Assembly: GCF_024713945.1 (NCBI RefSeq) | Contig: NC_134677.1 | Span: 8,330,001 to 8,394,000 of the forward strand | Origin: Dermatophagoides farinae | Lineage: Eukaryota > Arthropoda > Arachnida > Sarcoptiformes > Pyroglyphidae | Direction of reading: 5' to 3' | Length of the DNA stretch: 64,000 nt | Part shown: piece by piece, positions 1 to 13,239 of the stretch | How the letters are laid out: every line of letters begins with the position of its first letter | Position numbering within the stretch: position 1 is the stretch's first letter | The notes under the pieces: generated by a model | Told to the model about the DNA's origin: nothing | The model's database searches: none | What the model saw: the letters and a program-made list of their open reading frames with translations, nothing else | Program-made: the position numbers and the translations under genes

Positions 1-648
1 AAACAAAACATACTTGACAAATATAGTTTGTAATAAACATATAATGTATGCCATTTGTTAATGATAATTGTTGTTGTAGATCAATGCCATTGGCATCATT
101 ATTGGTAAACATTAATGTTACATAATGATCATTAAGAATATAGGATAATAATGCCGTCACAATGGATAATATCCATTTATAGAATTGAAATAAATATTCG
201 GTTGGTAATAAAAATAATGTCATTGATGCAACAAATACTGGTGTGGTTCATGAGGAAAAAAACAAATAAATAAAATTAGAAATAGAAATAATTCTCATTA
301 TAATCAATATGGATAATAATCACCTAATGCCATAATAATTGCAGATGCATTATTCAATATTGCCTGAAATTGTATGGAATTAAGATTCGAATCATGATGA
401 TGGCTAGTCAATGTTGTTGTAATCATTGATTGTTTATCATATAACAGATGAAAGACTGTTGAATTTGTTGAGTTTGTATTAGTGAATATTAAATTGAATA
501 ATAATTCTGGAAATGGTACGATTTTCATATTGCTTAAAAATATTGAATCCATTATAAATAATGGTGGTACACGAAGTATAATATCCATTATACGATATAA
601 ACGGCGTCTAATTGGTGAAGACATCATTACATTTATTGTACTGGGCAT
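1..648 (-). CDS. 5' part of an unrecognised multi-pass membrane protein (runs off the window start)
   Basis: Two exons are visible on the minus strand. Exon 1 is 648-324, with its ATG at 648. An 86-bp intron (323-238, GTGATT...CACCAG) follows. Exon 2 runs from 237 to beyond base 1 and stays open to the edge. The join is phase 1 and gives a continuous frame: a basic N-terminus with an RRRLYR motif, a hydrophobic stretch around residues 20-40, N-glycosylation-like NST sites, then a long hydrophobic block spanning the join and the start of exon 2 (IIMALVFVASMTLFLLP, followed by a second segment). This looks like a polytopic membrane protein, but I do not recognise the family and give no function. 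Reading straight through exon 1 stops at a TGA just past the donor, which supports the splice. The next gene, KChIP-A, ends 925 bp upstream on the same strand. Confidence 0.55.
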
Positions 649-1573
649 TTTGTTTAGTCTAGTTCAAAAGTTCTTCAATCCAAAGTTTTTTGTTTTGCTG
701 CTAAAGATATTATATAAAATTTCGTTTTTTTTTCTCTCTCTTGTCACAAAATTTTAATCGTTCGTTTACAATGTTTTTTATTTGATGAATTTAAACACAG
801 AGATATTGATCGATTTATTGATGACAAAGTGAAGAAAAAAAAAAGCCAAAAACACATGTTCACACACACACATTCTTTTGTTCAATTCATGGCCGATCAT
901 TATTATTATCAACATAAATTTCAAAATCAATCAATCAATATAACGATAACAGATCCGGAAAAAAATATTGATAAACTTATCATTTTTATTTTTGGAGAAA
1001 AAAAAGAATCTTTTTGTGAAGAAAAAAAAATTTATAACACGAAATAAACGATCAACAACACATCAACAAAACATCTGGTATGAACAGCTTTTTTATTTTT
1101 CCTTTTTTTCAATATTGTAATGGTGTGGTAGTGGCAATATGAGCAACATATAATCATTATAATATGATGATTGACCAACACTAGATGGCGTAAGATTCGG
1201 ATTGTTTTTTCGAAATTTTTTTTTCTTTTTTCCAAAAAATGTGAAATCAGAAAATGTTTATTTTTTTCTTCTTTAAAAACTATCAAAATTTATTCATTTA
1301 AATTAATTAATTAATTAGTAAATAACTTGTGTTTACATTCATGAATATTCATACACACATAAATTTAAATTTAGGCTAAGGCAAAAAGTGAAAGTTTTTT
1401 TCTTTGAGAAATTAATTGAACTTTTTTTTTTCTCTCTCTCTCTCTCTCCAGTGCTGTGCACATAAATAAGTGATTGAAACAAGCGAAAATCCGTGATGAA
1501 TCGAATGAGAAGACAACCAGGAATGTGTGTGGAACCAAAACGAAGAAGAAGAAGAAAAAAAAAATGCGAAAAT
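649..1573. other. Intergenic region between KChIP-A and the membrane-protein gene
   Basis: No coding sequence was seen. The stretch is A/T-rich with a CT run at about 1432-1449. It must contain the 3' UTR of KChIP-A and the promoter and 5' UTR of the minus-strand gene starting at 648. I could not place a core promoter. Confidence 0.5.
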
Positions 1574-4500
1574 CTAGATGACGGTATCGAATTTTTGAAA
1601 TTCAGCTAGCCTATTTGAGTCCTTTTGGAAGAATGAAATGAAAATCAATCAGATAAATGGCTAGACAAGTGTGAATTGAAAATTTACTTTTTTGCACCAA
1701 TTAACAAATTCTTCGAATGATATTAATCCATCTTTATCGAGATCAATTTTCTATTTTTTTTGGTGGGAAAAAAAACGAAAAAAAAATGATGAAAAAAAAA
1801 AAATTTCCAATCCATTCAAAATACTTGTACTTACATGAAAAAATAAATCTGCATGTTCTTTTGCATTACGAATATCACTCAATGGTATTGCGCATTCTCC
1901 TGGGTTTTTTTTGTTTGTTTGAAAAAAAATCAATTATCATCATCATCATGTTGTTATTGTTATTGTTATTATGGTGAACATATATGAAATACGAACCCAA
2001 TAATTCATAGATAGCATTGGTGATTAAATGCATTTCATTTCTACTAATATAGCCATCACGATCAATGTCGTATAGATTGAAAATCCAATTCAATTTTTCT
2101 AAACACACACAAAAATGAAACAGAAACAGAAACAGAATTATAAATCTAAAATGTTGATGGTGATGATCAGTTGTTTTGGGTGAAAATGAAATGAAATTTA
2201 ATCGATTTTATCATTAGTGGTAACATTCAATCATTATTATGATTACTGATCAATAACAATAAGAAAAAGATAAAATCCAATCCAATTTACGATCAAGACA
2301 ATCAATCGGAACTTTTCTTGTTTTTGGTTTTTATTTTGTTCTATTTTTTTTGTGTGCCAAAAAATTAATTCAATCGACAGTCTTTTTTTGTTTTGTTTTC
2401 AATTAACTTGTAGCTATAGAAGCAATGAAAAAAAACACTGAAAAAAACGCATCATCATCATCATCATCATCATTTGAAATTGTAATTGGCATTTGTTGTT
2501 CGTTGGCGTCATTTTGTTCTGGTTTCTCATCATCATCATCTAGTTTGTCGTTGTTGTTAATGTATTTCAATTGTAAATTGTTTTTCATTTTCTCTGGGTT
2601 ACAATGTTCACATGTTGAAGAAAAAAAAAACGAAAAACATTCAGGAGATAATGATAAAGTTTTTGATGATGATGGTAGTGATGATGATTTGAGTGTTTTC
2701 AACGATTTTTTTTCAAAAAAAAATTTTTATTCAATTAAAATCTGGATCATCATGATTTTAGATGGTGATTTTCATGTGTGTGTGGCTCAAAAGGAAAACC
2801 CACCGAAAAAAAAAATTTCTGCGACTATGAAGAACAAAAAAAAACCATCACCCAATAGGATATTTTTTTTTTAATTTTGCATCCTTCTAAATAAATAATA
2901 AGTGGATTAAGTTGATCACCGTTTTTTTCCTGTCGCCATACGTCGTTATTACATAATTACATCATTTTTTCTTAGCAACAGCAAAAAAACGATAATTGTA
3001 CATACAAACAAACAAATGCACACAGGACATATATACATCACCTGGTGAAAATTTTTTTTTTTTTTTGTTTTTTCTTCTGCAATTATTATAAAAAAAAACA
3101 TCGGATTGCAATGATATGAAACATTCCATAGAAACACATCACATTATTGCAATGTGTGAATGAATGAATGAATGAGAGAAGAATTCTTTTTTCCTTTATT
3201 ACACACTTTTCTTCGTTTTTCTTCGTTTTTTTTCTAATGAAAAAACATCGGATAACAAAACCATTGTGTGCACAAATAAACTTGATGTTTTTTTTTCTTG
3301 TTTCGTTCTTTTTCACTTTCACACTTGACGTGTGTTTGTGTGTGTGTGCGTGTGAGCATCAGCAGCAGCATTTGTCCAACATCTTTCAACGAATGAATCT
3401 AAGTTGAACAAAATCATAATAGAATCTTTTATTATTAATCAAGTTAGTCAACAACATTACAAGCTGCTGGTTGTGTGAAAAAATGAATTTTTTTTTTTTT
3501 TTTTGACATCAACTTTAACAACAACAAGAAGAAAAAAAAACTCTCGTCAAACGAATTGCGAAAAAAAAACAATTTAATTGATTCTTTCAGGATTTTCTTT
3601 TTCTTTTTTTTTCTTCACATTATATAACACGATATATTCATCGAAATAATTGCTTTTTTTTTTACTTGCCACACACACACACACACACGTTGACACATAC
3701 AAATGACACAGTATGAAACATTTCATTTTTTTTCATCTTTTTTTTTGAATAAATAGAAAATCTAAACACACACACACACACAAACACACGCACGAGCGAA
3801 AAAAAAACATAGATCACAACGCACACACAAAAGCTTTAAATTTTCACAAGTAAACTATAAACCAAATATATACAAAACATGCTAATGACATTAGATGCGT
3901 GTCTGTGTGTGTGTGTGTGTGTGAGTAAGAAAAATGGGGAAAAAAATTCTTTAAATTTTTCAAGTGTAACTAGAATTTAGGCAAGCAAATAGCGACAATA
4001 TACACACACAAAAAAAAACTGATGAAAAGAAGTGTTGATGTTGATGTTGAAAGCATGAATGATGCTCAATCAAATACACACAGCATACACTGAATAATAT
4101 TTGACCATGAATGTGTGTGTGTGTGTGTGTATGTTGATGTTTTTCATGAAAACAACAATAAAAACCAAAACATTTTTGGGTTATTTAACACATACACACA
4201 CATTTTCTATCTATCTAAACACCAACATTGTTTCCATTTGTTCTATACAAGCCATGCACACACACACACACACACACACACCAAACAATGATTATGATGA
4301 TGATGATAGCGTCAATGTTGACTTCACTGTACAAATTCTTTTCTTCTCTCTCTCTCTCTCTTTCTCTCGATTCTTTGTTGTTTTTTTTTACACACTGGGT
4401 ATATATATGATATTGAATGATAAATGGTAACCATCATTTATTATATCTATAGGGTGAACAAAACAAAAAAAATGCAACGAAAAGAAAAAGTATGGCGTGA

Positions 4501-6734
4501 AGAGATGAAAATTTTGCTTTTTTTTTAGTTTTTGATTTTTTTTCAGTTTTTTTTTTTTGGTTCAATTCTTTTTTGTTTTTGAAAAAAACAATAATGTATC
4601 ATAATCAAAAAAAAAAAATGGAAAAATTTTGGTTCATCTACATGGGTCATATCAATGAACATTGGATAATGATGATGATTTTAAACCAAAAAAAAATGCA
4701 ACATATACAATATATGGAAATGTCAATGTTCATTATAATTATGATGATAAATATGGAAATAGAAAACACCAACAACCAACCAAAAAAAAAAAAAAAAAAA
4801 AAAATGAACTAGAATCCCATTGGAACTAGAATTCAATGGGTGTGTGTGTGTGTGTATTTCATAGACCATATGTTCATACATTACAAATGATCATGATGAT
4901 GATGATCATCATCATCATACTGTCTTTGTATCCGTATTCCGGGTATTTTTTTTTCATTCATTCATTCATTCACCATTCTGTTATTTGCATACATTGTCAT
5001 TACATATTTTTCTCTCTCTCTGTCTCTCTCTCTCTGAAAAAAAAACACATCATCGAAATGAAATATGGAAAAAACGGATGAAAACATAGATATATCATCA
5101 TCATCAGTGTTTCATATAGTCAAATACAATGAATACAACAGAATGGTTGGAAATTTTTTTTTTTGTCCAAATTCCATATCGATATATATATCTGTATTGA
5201 ACGGGTTGTTCATAATAATAATATATTGCATTTTTCGAATTCATTTTTTTTTCGTTCGTTCCTTTCATTCACCATTGATAATAATAATGGCAAATGGTAA
5301 ATAGATGAGATAGATATCATCACCAGATATTTGTGTGATACATATACACATATATTTTATGTTTGTATTTCATTTCATTTTGATAATAATAATCGAATTG
5401 AATGTTTTTGTTGCCAGTGTTTCACACACACACACACACACACACAGACAAGACACTGAGCTTTTGGTTATAATAATAATATTTTTGGTGTATCGACAAT
5501 CGACAACCAACCAGAATTTTTTTTTTTTTTGCTTCTCCTTCTTCTTTGTATATTAATAATGATGAAATATTGAATGGGTGGAATGGATACAGAAAGAGTT
5601 GGATGGAAATGACTAAATTTTCAATAAAAATTTTTTCCATCACACACACACACACACACACTGATAAAGGCTTTGAATATATCATGTCTGTAATTGTCAT
5701 TTTAACGGTTATTTTTTTTATCGTTCTCATTATGTAAAATTTAATGAAAAATTTTTTTTTTTTTTTTGTTTGAAAACAAATTACCTTTCACTGTTCCTCT
5801 TGATAATGATGATAATGCCTTTATGAATTGCTAAATTTGTTGATGGGAAAAAAACAAAAGTCAATTAAAAAAAAAAAATCTCTATATCTAAATGTAACAC
5901 AGAATAGATTACACACGTACACCAAAATTTAGACAACCAGATTCTTGATCACACATTGGCCGTAATGTATTGAATACAAGATGGGCATATTTTGTTGCAT
6001 CTTTGGATAGAAAGGGAGGTTCAATTTTTTTTTTCTTTTTGCTAAATAGATTCTTACCTCCTTGTGGAAAATATTTGGCAAAAATATTGACAAATTCCTC
6101 TTCAGAACAGTAACCATTTGGACATTCCTTGAAAAATTTAAAAATTTTTATATAACAAAAAAAAAAAGAAAATGAAAAAGTTTTGTATGCGTATATGAAA
6201 CTTACCTGTTTAAATCCTTGATATATCAATTTTAATTCTGTAGAGAATAACAAAAAAAAAACCAAGAATAAACAACAAATTCTTTTTCAAATTCAATTTA
6301 ATAGTAATTTCATTCACCACTTTCAGCGACAACAACAACAAAAAAAACTAAAATATAAACATTTCTCTAAAGGAAAGAATTAACCATATGATGAATAATT
6401 GATTCTTTGTGACAAAATAACAAAATTAAACAAAAAAAAATTTGCATAAACACACAAACACACACACTTGACTGACAAATATGAATTATTCAAGTAGAAA
6501 TGACACACACAGACAATCGCTAGACATTCATATACCTTTTTTATCATAATGTGTCATTTGACATAATGCATCCAGGCCATCATGTTTAGGTCGTGCAAAC
6601 AATGGTTGATCAATATCGATGTCTAAATCTTCATCTGAATTTCCGATTTTTTTTCGTTCAATTTTAATTTGATTAGTTTATTTTTGATCATGAAAAATTT
6701 TTTTTTCTGCTGACTTACTTTTATTGCCAAACAT
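1574..6734 (-). CDS. KChIP-like EF-hand calcium sensor (KChIP-A), 10 exons
   Basis: Neuronal-calcium-sensor family, Kv-channel-interacting subfamily. Family members bind the Kv4 N-terminus through a calcium-sensing four-EF-hand fold. Minus-strand exons: 6734-6719, 6634-6536, 6237-6206, 6127-6058, 6000-5921, 5830-5785, 2098-1997, 1899-1835, 1750-1688, 1621-1574. Phases close to give 206 residues. The short N-terminus MFGNK is followed by the typical [13 protein letters not shown] and [13 protein letters not shown] segments. EF1 is degenerate, as in the family. EF2 (about residues 86-99) is also degenerate, with a three-residue insertion. EF3 (D125 to E136) and EF4 (D173 to E184) have canonical loops. 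The C-terminus ends FDTVI, aligning with the FENVI end of vertebrate KChIPs. Intron 6 is about 3.7 kb; most others are around 60-200 bp. The final splice acceptor (CCAAAAG) is weak, but the family C-terminus supports it. A tandem paralogue lies at 13240-14177. Confidence 0.94.
4257..4282. repeat. CA dinucleotide tract
   Basis: An uninterrupted AC/CA run of 26 bases inside the large KChIP-A intron. A GT tract lies 126 bp before it (4112-4131), so the two could pair as an inverted repeat in RNA. Confidence 0.9.
5423..5446. repeat. CA dinucleotide tract
   Basis: A 24-base CA run inside the KChIP-A intron, with another CA run about 200 bp further on (5642-5660). Confidence 0.9.
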
Positions 6735-9516
6735 TTTTTTTTTTTTTTTGAAATGAAAAAAAAATTTATTGACTCTTAATGGTTGATCATTGATGATGAT
6801 GATGATGATGATCAAAAGAAGAAGAAGAAAAAAAAATCAAGTCGATGTGTTTCTGTTGGCGATGTTCATTCAAAACATTTTAAATAACTATAATGTTCTC
6901 AATGGTTTTTTTTTTTTTTGGTTTTTTTGGTCTGTGTATAATCACTTTTTATTTGCGCCGATTTCTTTCTGTTATGGATATGATAGTCGGCGCCTTTTTT
7001 TCCATTGCTTTTATCCAACAACAATCAACCAAACGATGTAAAAAATCGACAACCAAAAAAAAAAAAACACACAACTTGGTCCTGCGCAAATAAAAAATAA
7101 ACTACCACGATGGACAAAAAAAAAAAAAAAAAAGAATCATCCTCATATACCTTTGATGACACAAGATGTGTGTATGTATATAAATATATAGCAAACAACA
7201 AACAAATGATCCATAGAATACAATACGGACACAACATAACATTTTCAAATAAACGACCAACTATAACGACTGAACGAACGAAAAAAAAAATAAAAATAAA
7301 AATAGAGAAAACAAATTCTATTCACTAGCAAAAATGAAGCTAGAGCAGACACACACACACACACAGAATGCACATCATATAAAGATGCTGACAGAATCGA
7401 GAAACTAGACTTTTTTTCTGGAACATTTTCTTCCTGTGTGTGTGTGTGTGTATGTTTTTTTTTAACATTTGTAATCTAAGGTAAACCTTGATTCTCTTGT
7501 TATTTTTTTCAACTTTTCTAAAATCATCAATTCATCCATCTCTGTGCATGAATAACAATGAACCTAGTTTTTCAGTTTACATATATGTAATGGAATGTCC
7601 GGTTTTCGAAATTTTCGGCTAAACACACACACACACACACACACAAAAAAACATATGGTGGACAAGCGCGCATACACACACAAAAAAAAATCGAATGTCC
7701 ATATTTTTGATTGCCCAAAAGAAACAAAACAAAACAAAAAAAAAACTTTACTTTACTTTGCATAATGAAAATAAGAAATGAAATGAAGCAAATCTATTGT
7801 ATTCTATACCCCATTAGACAGGCAAGAAAACGTATATATTACCATTTTTGGATCATTATTCTTTGCCAAAAAAAAAATGAAAAAAACAAAAGAAAAGAAA
7901 ACTTGGAAAATACACACACACACACACACACACACACCGAAAAAAAACAATTTACTTTTTTTCATTTTTTCTGGTTCATAATAAAGTTTCTTTTGGATAA
8001 AAAATTTTTTGTTTTTTGACCAATGACTAATGTGGAAAAAAAAGAAGAAGAAATGAATAAAGAAAAAGTGGAATCAAAAAAAATAAAAAATAAAATTCGT
8101 TGCTAAAAGAAACAAATTATTAACGCTCATCATCAGTGTGTATAATATAATAATTTTATTTTATCTATAGCACAATCACTCATATGTGTGATTGGTGTCC
8201 ACTATCTGTCACAAAAAAAAATGGCAAAACTTATTGGTCAATAAATCCCAACAAAGAACAAAAAAAAAAAAAAGAAAGACGGAAAAAAAACCATAAAGAA
8301 AATTGGAACGACAAAGTGACGACAAAATAAACTATTCGGTTGTTCACTTTTTTTTCTCCTAGATTTTTGCCCATTCCATCATCTTCATGATTATCGATTC
8401 AAAAACAAAAAAAAAAAAGTTTTTCGTTTCTTCTTCTTCTTCAACATTGCCCATATAATGATCACTTATATCATATCGTTTTGTTCAATCATGACAATCG
8501 ATTCAAACACACACACGCTATTTGGTATACAGAACAAATGAAATGAGCTTTACATCACCGCCACCACCACCACCACCACCAGTGATAAAAAGCAATAATT
8601 TTCTTCATAACCAATTTATATACTACTACGATCATCATCATCATCATCATCATCATTGTCAATGCATTTATAATGTTGTAGTTCTTGTTAGATTCTCTTG
8701 TTCCATTTGAAAAAAAAGAATAAAAATAAGAAAATGGAAAATGAAAGATTTTCACTGCATATAAGGGTTATATAATGGATCCACAACTACAACAACAACA
8801 ACAACAACAATCTTTGACATGATTAAAAACAACAACAACAACAACAACAACGACGACGACAACATGATTGCGACAAAAAAAAAGCATGAAGAAAATTATC
8901 GATTGGTACAAACAATAAGATTGGTGATCAATTGAAAGAAAATTATTATCAACATCAATCTTTGATCAATTTGTTTGTTTTACACAAACCGAACAACAAA
9001 AACAAACAAACAAACAAACAAACAAAATTTTCTCGGTAAATAAAAGAAAAGAATTTTTTTTTTATTATTATTATTTCAAAAGCAGAATTTGAAAGGATTC
9101 AATGAATGAAGAATGAGATACAAACATACACACTGCCACAATCATCGACAGAAACACAATTACAACAACAACAACAACAACGATGATGATGATGATGATG
9201 CTTGGACAAAACCAAAAAAATCAAAAAGCAAAAGCAAAAAAAAAAACAGTGAAAATGAAGGATTGAAAAAGAATGCACAGAGAAAAAAAAACTAAACTAA
9301 ATCAAATATTTACAAGACAAACAAAACAAAACAAAACAAACCAAACACAGAGAAAAAAAAAGTGAAAACAACATACATTTATGAGTGAGAGAAAAGGAGA
9401 AGAAAAAAAAAATTTCAAATAACCAATCGTTCGTGTGTGTATGAGTGTGTGTGTGTGTGTGTGTGTATGTGTTTTGTGCTTGAAAATTATTCTTGATTCA
9501 ATTGAATTCAACATGA
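6735..9516. other. Intergenic region between the K2P channel and KChIP-A
   Basis: This should hold the KChIP-A promoter and 5' UTR and the 3' UTR of the K2P gene. I saw only microsatellites: CA at 7623-7645 and 7912-7937, GT at 7435-7451 and 9445-9466, CCA at about 8559-8581, ATC at about 8631-8655, CAA at about 8793-8812 and 8829-8848, and CAAA at about 9003-9025. No coding exon was convincing. Confidence 0.5.
7912..7937. repeat. CA dinucleotide tract
   Basis: A 26-base AC run between the K2P gene and KChIP-A, flanked by A-rich sequence. Confidence 0.9.
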
Positions 9517-11328
9517 TTATTTGAGCCACCAAACACCACCACCATCATGATCATTGAAAGTTTTTGAATTGTCTATTTCTTCATTGTTATTATCAATAGT
9601 TTCTTTTCTTTTTTTCTGTCTACGTTCTTTGAATGAATCACCAACGCCCTGTTCTTTTAATATTGGTTTTGGCATTGGTTGTTGTTGTTGTTGTTGCGAT
9701 GGTGGCAATTGTTGTTCGGGTGGAATAAAATTTGTTGAAATATTATCTTGATTAAGATCCTCTTCAACCATTTGTGGTATATCCAAACCCATTGTGGCAC
9801 CGATACGTAATTTTGCTTTCTGAAAAGTGGCACTTAATTTTTCTTGTACAACATTTATACACATCGATGTCAATGCAAGGCCAAATAATAGATAGATAAA
9901 TGTACACATCATGAATGCCGGATGTTCCGGCACATAATCACCGAAACCAATGGTTGATAATGAAATATAAACAAAATAAAATGATTCAAAAAATGTCCAT
10001 TTTTCCCATATGGTAAACACTGCAGCGCCCATCATCATATATAATAATAGTAGAACAACGGCAACACTGATTGGTAAATTGAATTCATCATCAACTTCAA
10101 AATCCGGTATTGTTTCATTATCATCATCAATGTTGTCATTATTATTATTTGATTGACGATTATTGGCCATATCGATTTTATTCTTTCCCATCGGTACCAC
10201 TGTTGACATCTTTCGGTGAACATTGTCAATTTTTTGTGATACAAACTATATGTATATAATGATAATGATAATGGAAAATTTTTTTCACATATTCATCTGA
10301 TATAAAAAAAAAATTCACAATTTACCTGTGTACGTTCTTTAGTTGCTTTACGCATTTTTCGTAATTGACGTGCATAATAAATACGGCGAAATATTTTGAA
10401 TACAAATTTTATACCACGTGTAAATAATTTTCCCAAATCAGTCAGTACCATCAATAATAATGGTATTCCAATAAATGCATAGATTATTGATGCAACACGT
10501 CCAGCATCTGTTTTCGGCACAACATGGCCATAACCTTTAGGGTATTCATTAGTGAAATTAGTGATTGGATTCAATCTGAACAAAAAAGAAAAAAAAATAC
10601 AAACCAATCGTTGTAAATATGGTGGAACTGAAAAATAATGCCTGCCAAAAGTTCCATACTCCTGTGTTTCATACAAGAAAAAAAAAGAAATAAAATTAAC
10701 GAAAATCGTGCACAAACAATCGTGTACTACTTACTTTCTTCCGAATCAGTAGTTTGATCGGATAAACAAGATTCATGTAGTTGTTTTTCAAATTCTTTAA
10801 ATCGTATTTTGGCTAAACGTAGCCACCAGCCATGTGAAAATTTTTTCGAACTCCACCACAATTCTTTTATAATACGTTCACGCATTTTATTGATTGGATT
10901 CTTTGTTTTGTTGAATAAGAATTTTGGTTTTCAATCAATCCAAAAATGAAAACATTAAAATGAACACTCACACTTACCTTTGCCGATTGTTCAATTGGTG
11001 CTTCTAATGTGACAAAAATATAAGCACCTAAAAATCCGTACAGAATTAAAAATAGTAAAAGTAGCACATGAGAAAACCATTTATTGCTAAATTTTTTAAA
11101 TCCTTCCACTATGCGTATAAATTTGGATTTTTGTTGTTTCGATAAATGAACAATATGCATTGGATTAAAGACCCAAATACGTTCATTTGTATATGGATCA
11201 ATCCATATTTGATCCTTGGTGATTGCATTGGACATTTGTCGTAAAAATGATGGCGGTTTTGTTGCCGTTGTTGTTGTTATTGTCGTTGATGTTTGAATCG
11301 AATCATCATTATTATTCACATTGGCCAT
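9517..11328 (-). CDS. Two-pore-domain (K2P/TWK-type) potassium channel, 5 exons
   Basis: Background (leak) potassium channel of the plasma membrane. Exons on the minus strand: 11328-10978, 10900-10735, 10661-10605, 10534-10326, 10245-9517. The phases close to give 503 residues. Order: cytosolic N-terminus; TM1 around residues 86-112 ending FVTLEAP; extracellular cap; pore helix 1 WNFWQALFFSSTIFTTI with filter GYG at 192-194; TM2 AGRVASIIYAFIGIPLLLM; a basic linker; TM3; pore 2 with STIGFG (filter 361-363) and DYVPEHP; TM4; then a polar C-terminal tail with a glutamine run. One intron splits the first glycine codon of the P1 filter (G|GT). Introns at this spot recur in K2P genes as I know them, which supports the model. 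Closest in style to invertebrate TWK-18 or vertebrate TRESK-like channels; I would not assign the subtype. It lies between two KChIP-like genes on the same strand. Confidence 0.95.
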
Positions 11329-13239
11329 TTATATCGGATATTTAAAAAAAAACGATTGATCACAAAAAAAACAGACAAACAAACAAACGAACAACAGAAA
11401 CACAAGAAAAAACAAATCAGATTACTATCAATAATAATATGAATAATATAAAAAACCAAGAATTTTTGATTATTATCATTCAATGGCAATAATGATATCA
11501 TCATCATCATTACAAGATGTTTTTTAAATTTTAATGCTTAAAATGTATATTGCCCCATTATTATTATCATCATTATCATTGTTTGTTTTGTTTTTTTTTT
11601 TTTTGCTTTTTGGTTCTCTTATTCTATATTCTGTTGGCATTCATTTTTTTTCATTCTAATTTAGCAGATGAATTCATATAGATGCAACCATTCTCATATT
11701 GCATATTATGTGGATGATGATGATGATGAACACATTCTTCTTGTGTTCAACAGGCTCATTTCTTGTTAAACTGGCTGTTGATTTTCTAAATTTAGCATCA
11801 CACCCATCATCATCATTTTCATCATCAGAATATAATCGATTTGTGTGCTATACTGGTGGCTGTTTTTTCTCGATTAACTTACATCAGTTGATGTTGATGA
11901 TGATGATGATGAATAGAGTAGCGAAATAAAACAAAGCAACAACAACAAAAAAACAAATTAGGCCATAACGGTGCCAGTTAAACACAGTCGGTGAAAAAAT
12001 TCTTTGCAACTTTGTGTTTAATTTTAGATTTTTTAAACCAACCAACCAACCAACCAAAAAAAAAAAAAAAAAAAAAAAACACTTAACAAGCGTTAAGTAG
12101 TGATAGTGAAAACTGGTGCTTACAAAATCTGAACAATTCTATTCAACTGCAAACACTGCCATTATCTTTGAATAGAAAAAAAACCGGATATATTTTGTAT
12201 TTTGCCCACAAAAAATTTGATCTTGATATTTAATTATTCAAAAAAAAATCCAAAAAAAAATATTCTCTATTTGTTTGGCCAATAGATGGCAGCACATTGC
12301 TCATCATTTTTGATTAAATCAGTTTTTTTCAGTTTCTTTTCCAGTTTTTACATTCATTTCGATTTGAAATTTGATTTCTTTTTTTGTTTTCATTTATTAT
12401 TCATAATAGATAGATTATTATATATTCCGATTATCAAGTGGTATATTATGGTATTATGTGGTGATTATTATATTGTGTGGCTAAATATTTTTGTTTTCCA
12501 TTAGTATGATTTTTTTCCATTTTATCCATTATAAATTCATCTTGAAACACGAATATGTGAAAATGAAGAAGAAAGAGAAGAAGAAGAAAGTTAATAAATA
12601 ACAATGATTTGGGCGGAAGAATTTTTTGTTTTGTTTTTTTTTTGAAGTGAAATATAAATTTGTCTGTTTGTGTGTGTGTGTGTGTGTGGATCTGGTAAAT
12701 ATCTCTGGTTCACCGATATATAATGGTATTTTTTCTGTCTCGTTTGTTGGTTGGTTGTCATAACAGAAACAGAAAACAAAAAAAAAACAGAAAAATTTAG
12801 GTTGTTGTTTCATTTTCAAAGATTGGTTGGTTGGATACATTTTTTTCCATTTATAAAAATTGTTTTTTTTGTGTGTGTGTGTGTGTGTAAAGATAGATTT
12901 GTGATTTGTGAATCATGATGATGGATGATGGTGAGAAATGATGACCACAACATTATAATTATCATTATTATTATGGATATCAAGATAATGTGGAATATAT
13001 GATGGCAAGAATATTCGTCATTGATCAAAAAGATAGAATATATCGAGAGATGTGGATATGAAACACAATAAAAAAAAAACATGAACAGCAGCATAAAATC
13101 ATTTCTCACATTTGCTGTCAGCCATTATTTTTTTGTTTCATTTGTGCAGAGATTGTTGTTGTGTTGTTTTTTTTCTGGTAAATATATGTTGTCGTTGTTG
13201 TTGTTGTCCAGAACAAAAAAAAACTGATAAAAATCATCA
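11329..13239. other. Intergenic region between KChIP-B and the K2P channel
   Basis: It contains the K2P promoter region and the KChIP-B 3' UTR. Seen here: an ACCA repeat running into a 24-base poly-A (12036-12079), GT tracts at about 12671-12688 and 12868-12888, and GAT runs. No gene was recognised. Confidence 0.5.
12036..12079. repeat. ACCA repeat joined to poly-A
   Basis: Five tandem AACC units lead into 24 consecutive A residues, upstream of the K2P gene on its minus-strand side. No target-site duplication or retroelement body was seen, so I treat it as a simple repeat. Confidence 0.85.

Larger units (their letters stand above)
2099..5784 (-). other. Large intron of KChIP-A, low-complexity
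   Basis: This 3.7-kb intron is the only large one in KChIP-A. It is filled with CA/GT tracts (3670-3688, 3766-3781, 3901-3923, 4112-4131, 4257-4282, 5423-5446, 5642-5660), GAT/ATC runs and poly-A/T. Open frames inside it consist of repeat-encoded residues such as TH, DDD or SSS, and none looks like a gene. Confidence 0.7.

Noticed and set aside
2425-2874. 149-residue plus-strand open frame inside the KChIP-A intron
   Set aside because: Made of TCA/GAT repeats (serine and aspartate runs) and poly-A lysines, with no splice context. It lies in the intron of a well-supported gene.
12036-12079. Poly-A run considered as the tail of a retroposed element
   Set aside because: No element body, no coding sequence and no flanking duplication; poly-A/T runs are everywhere in this window.
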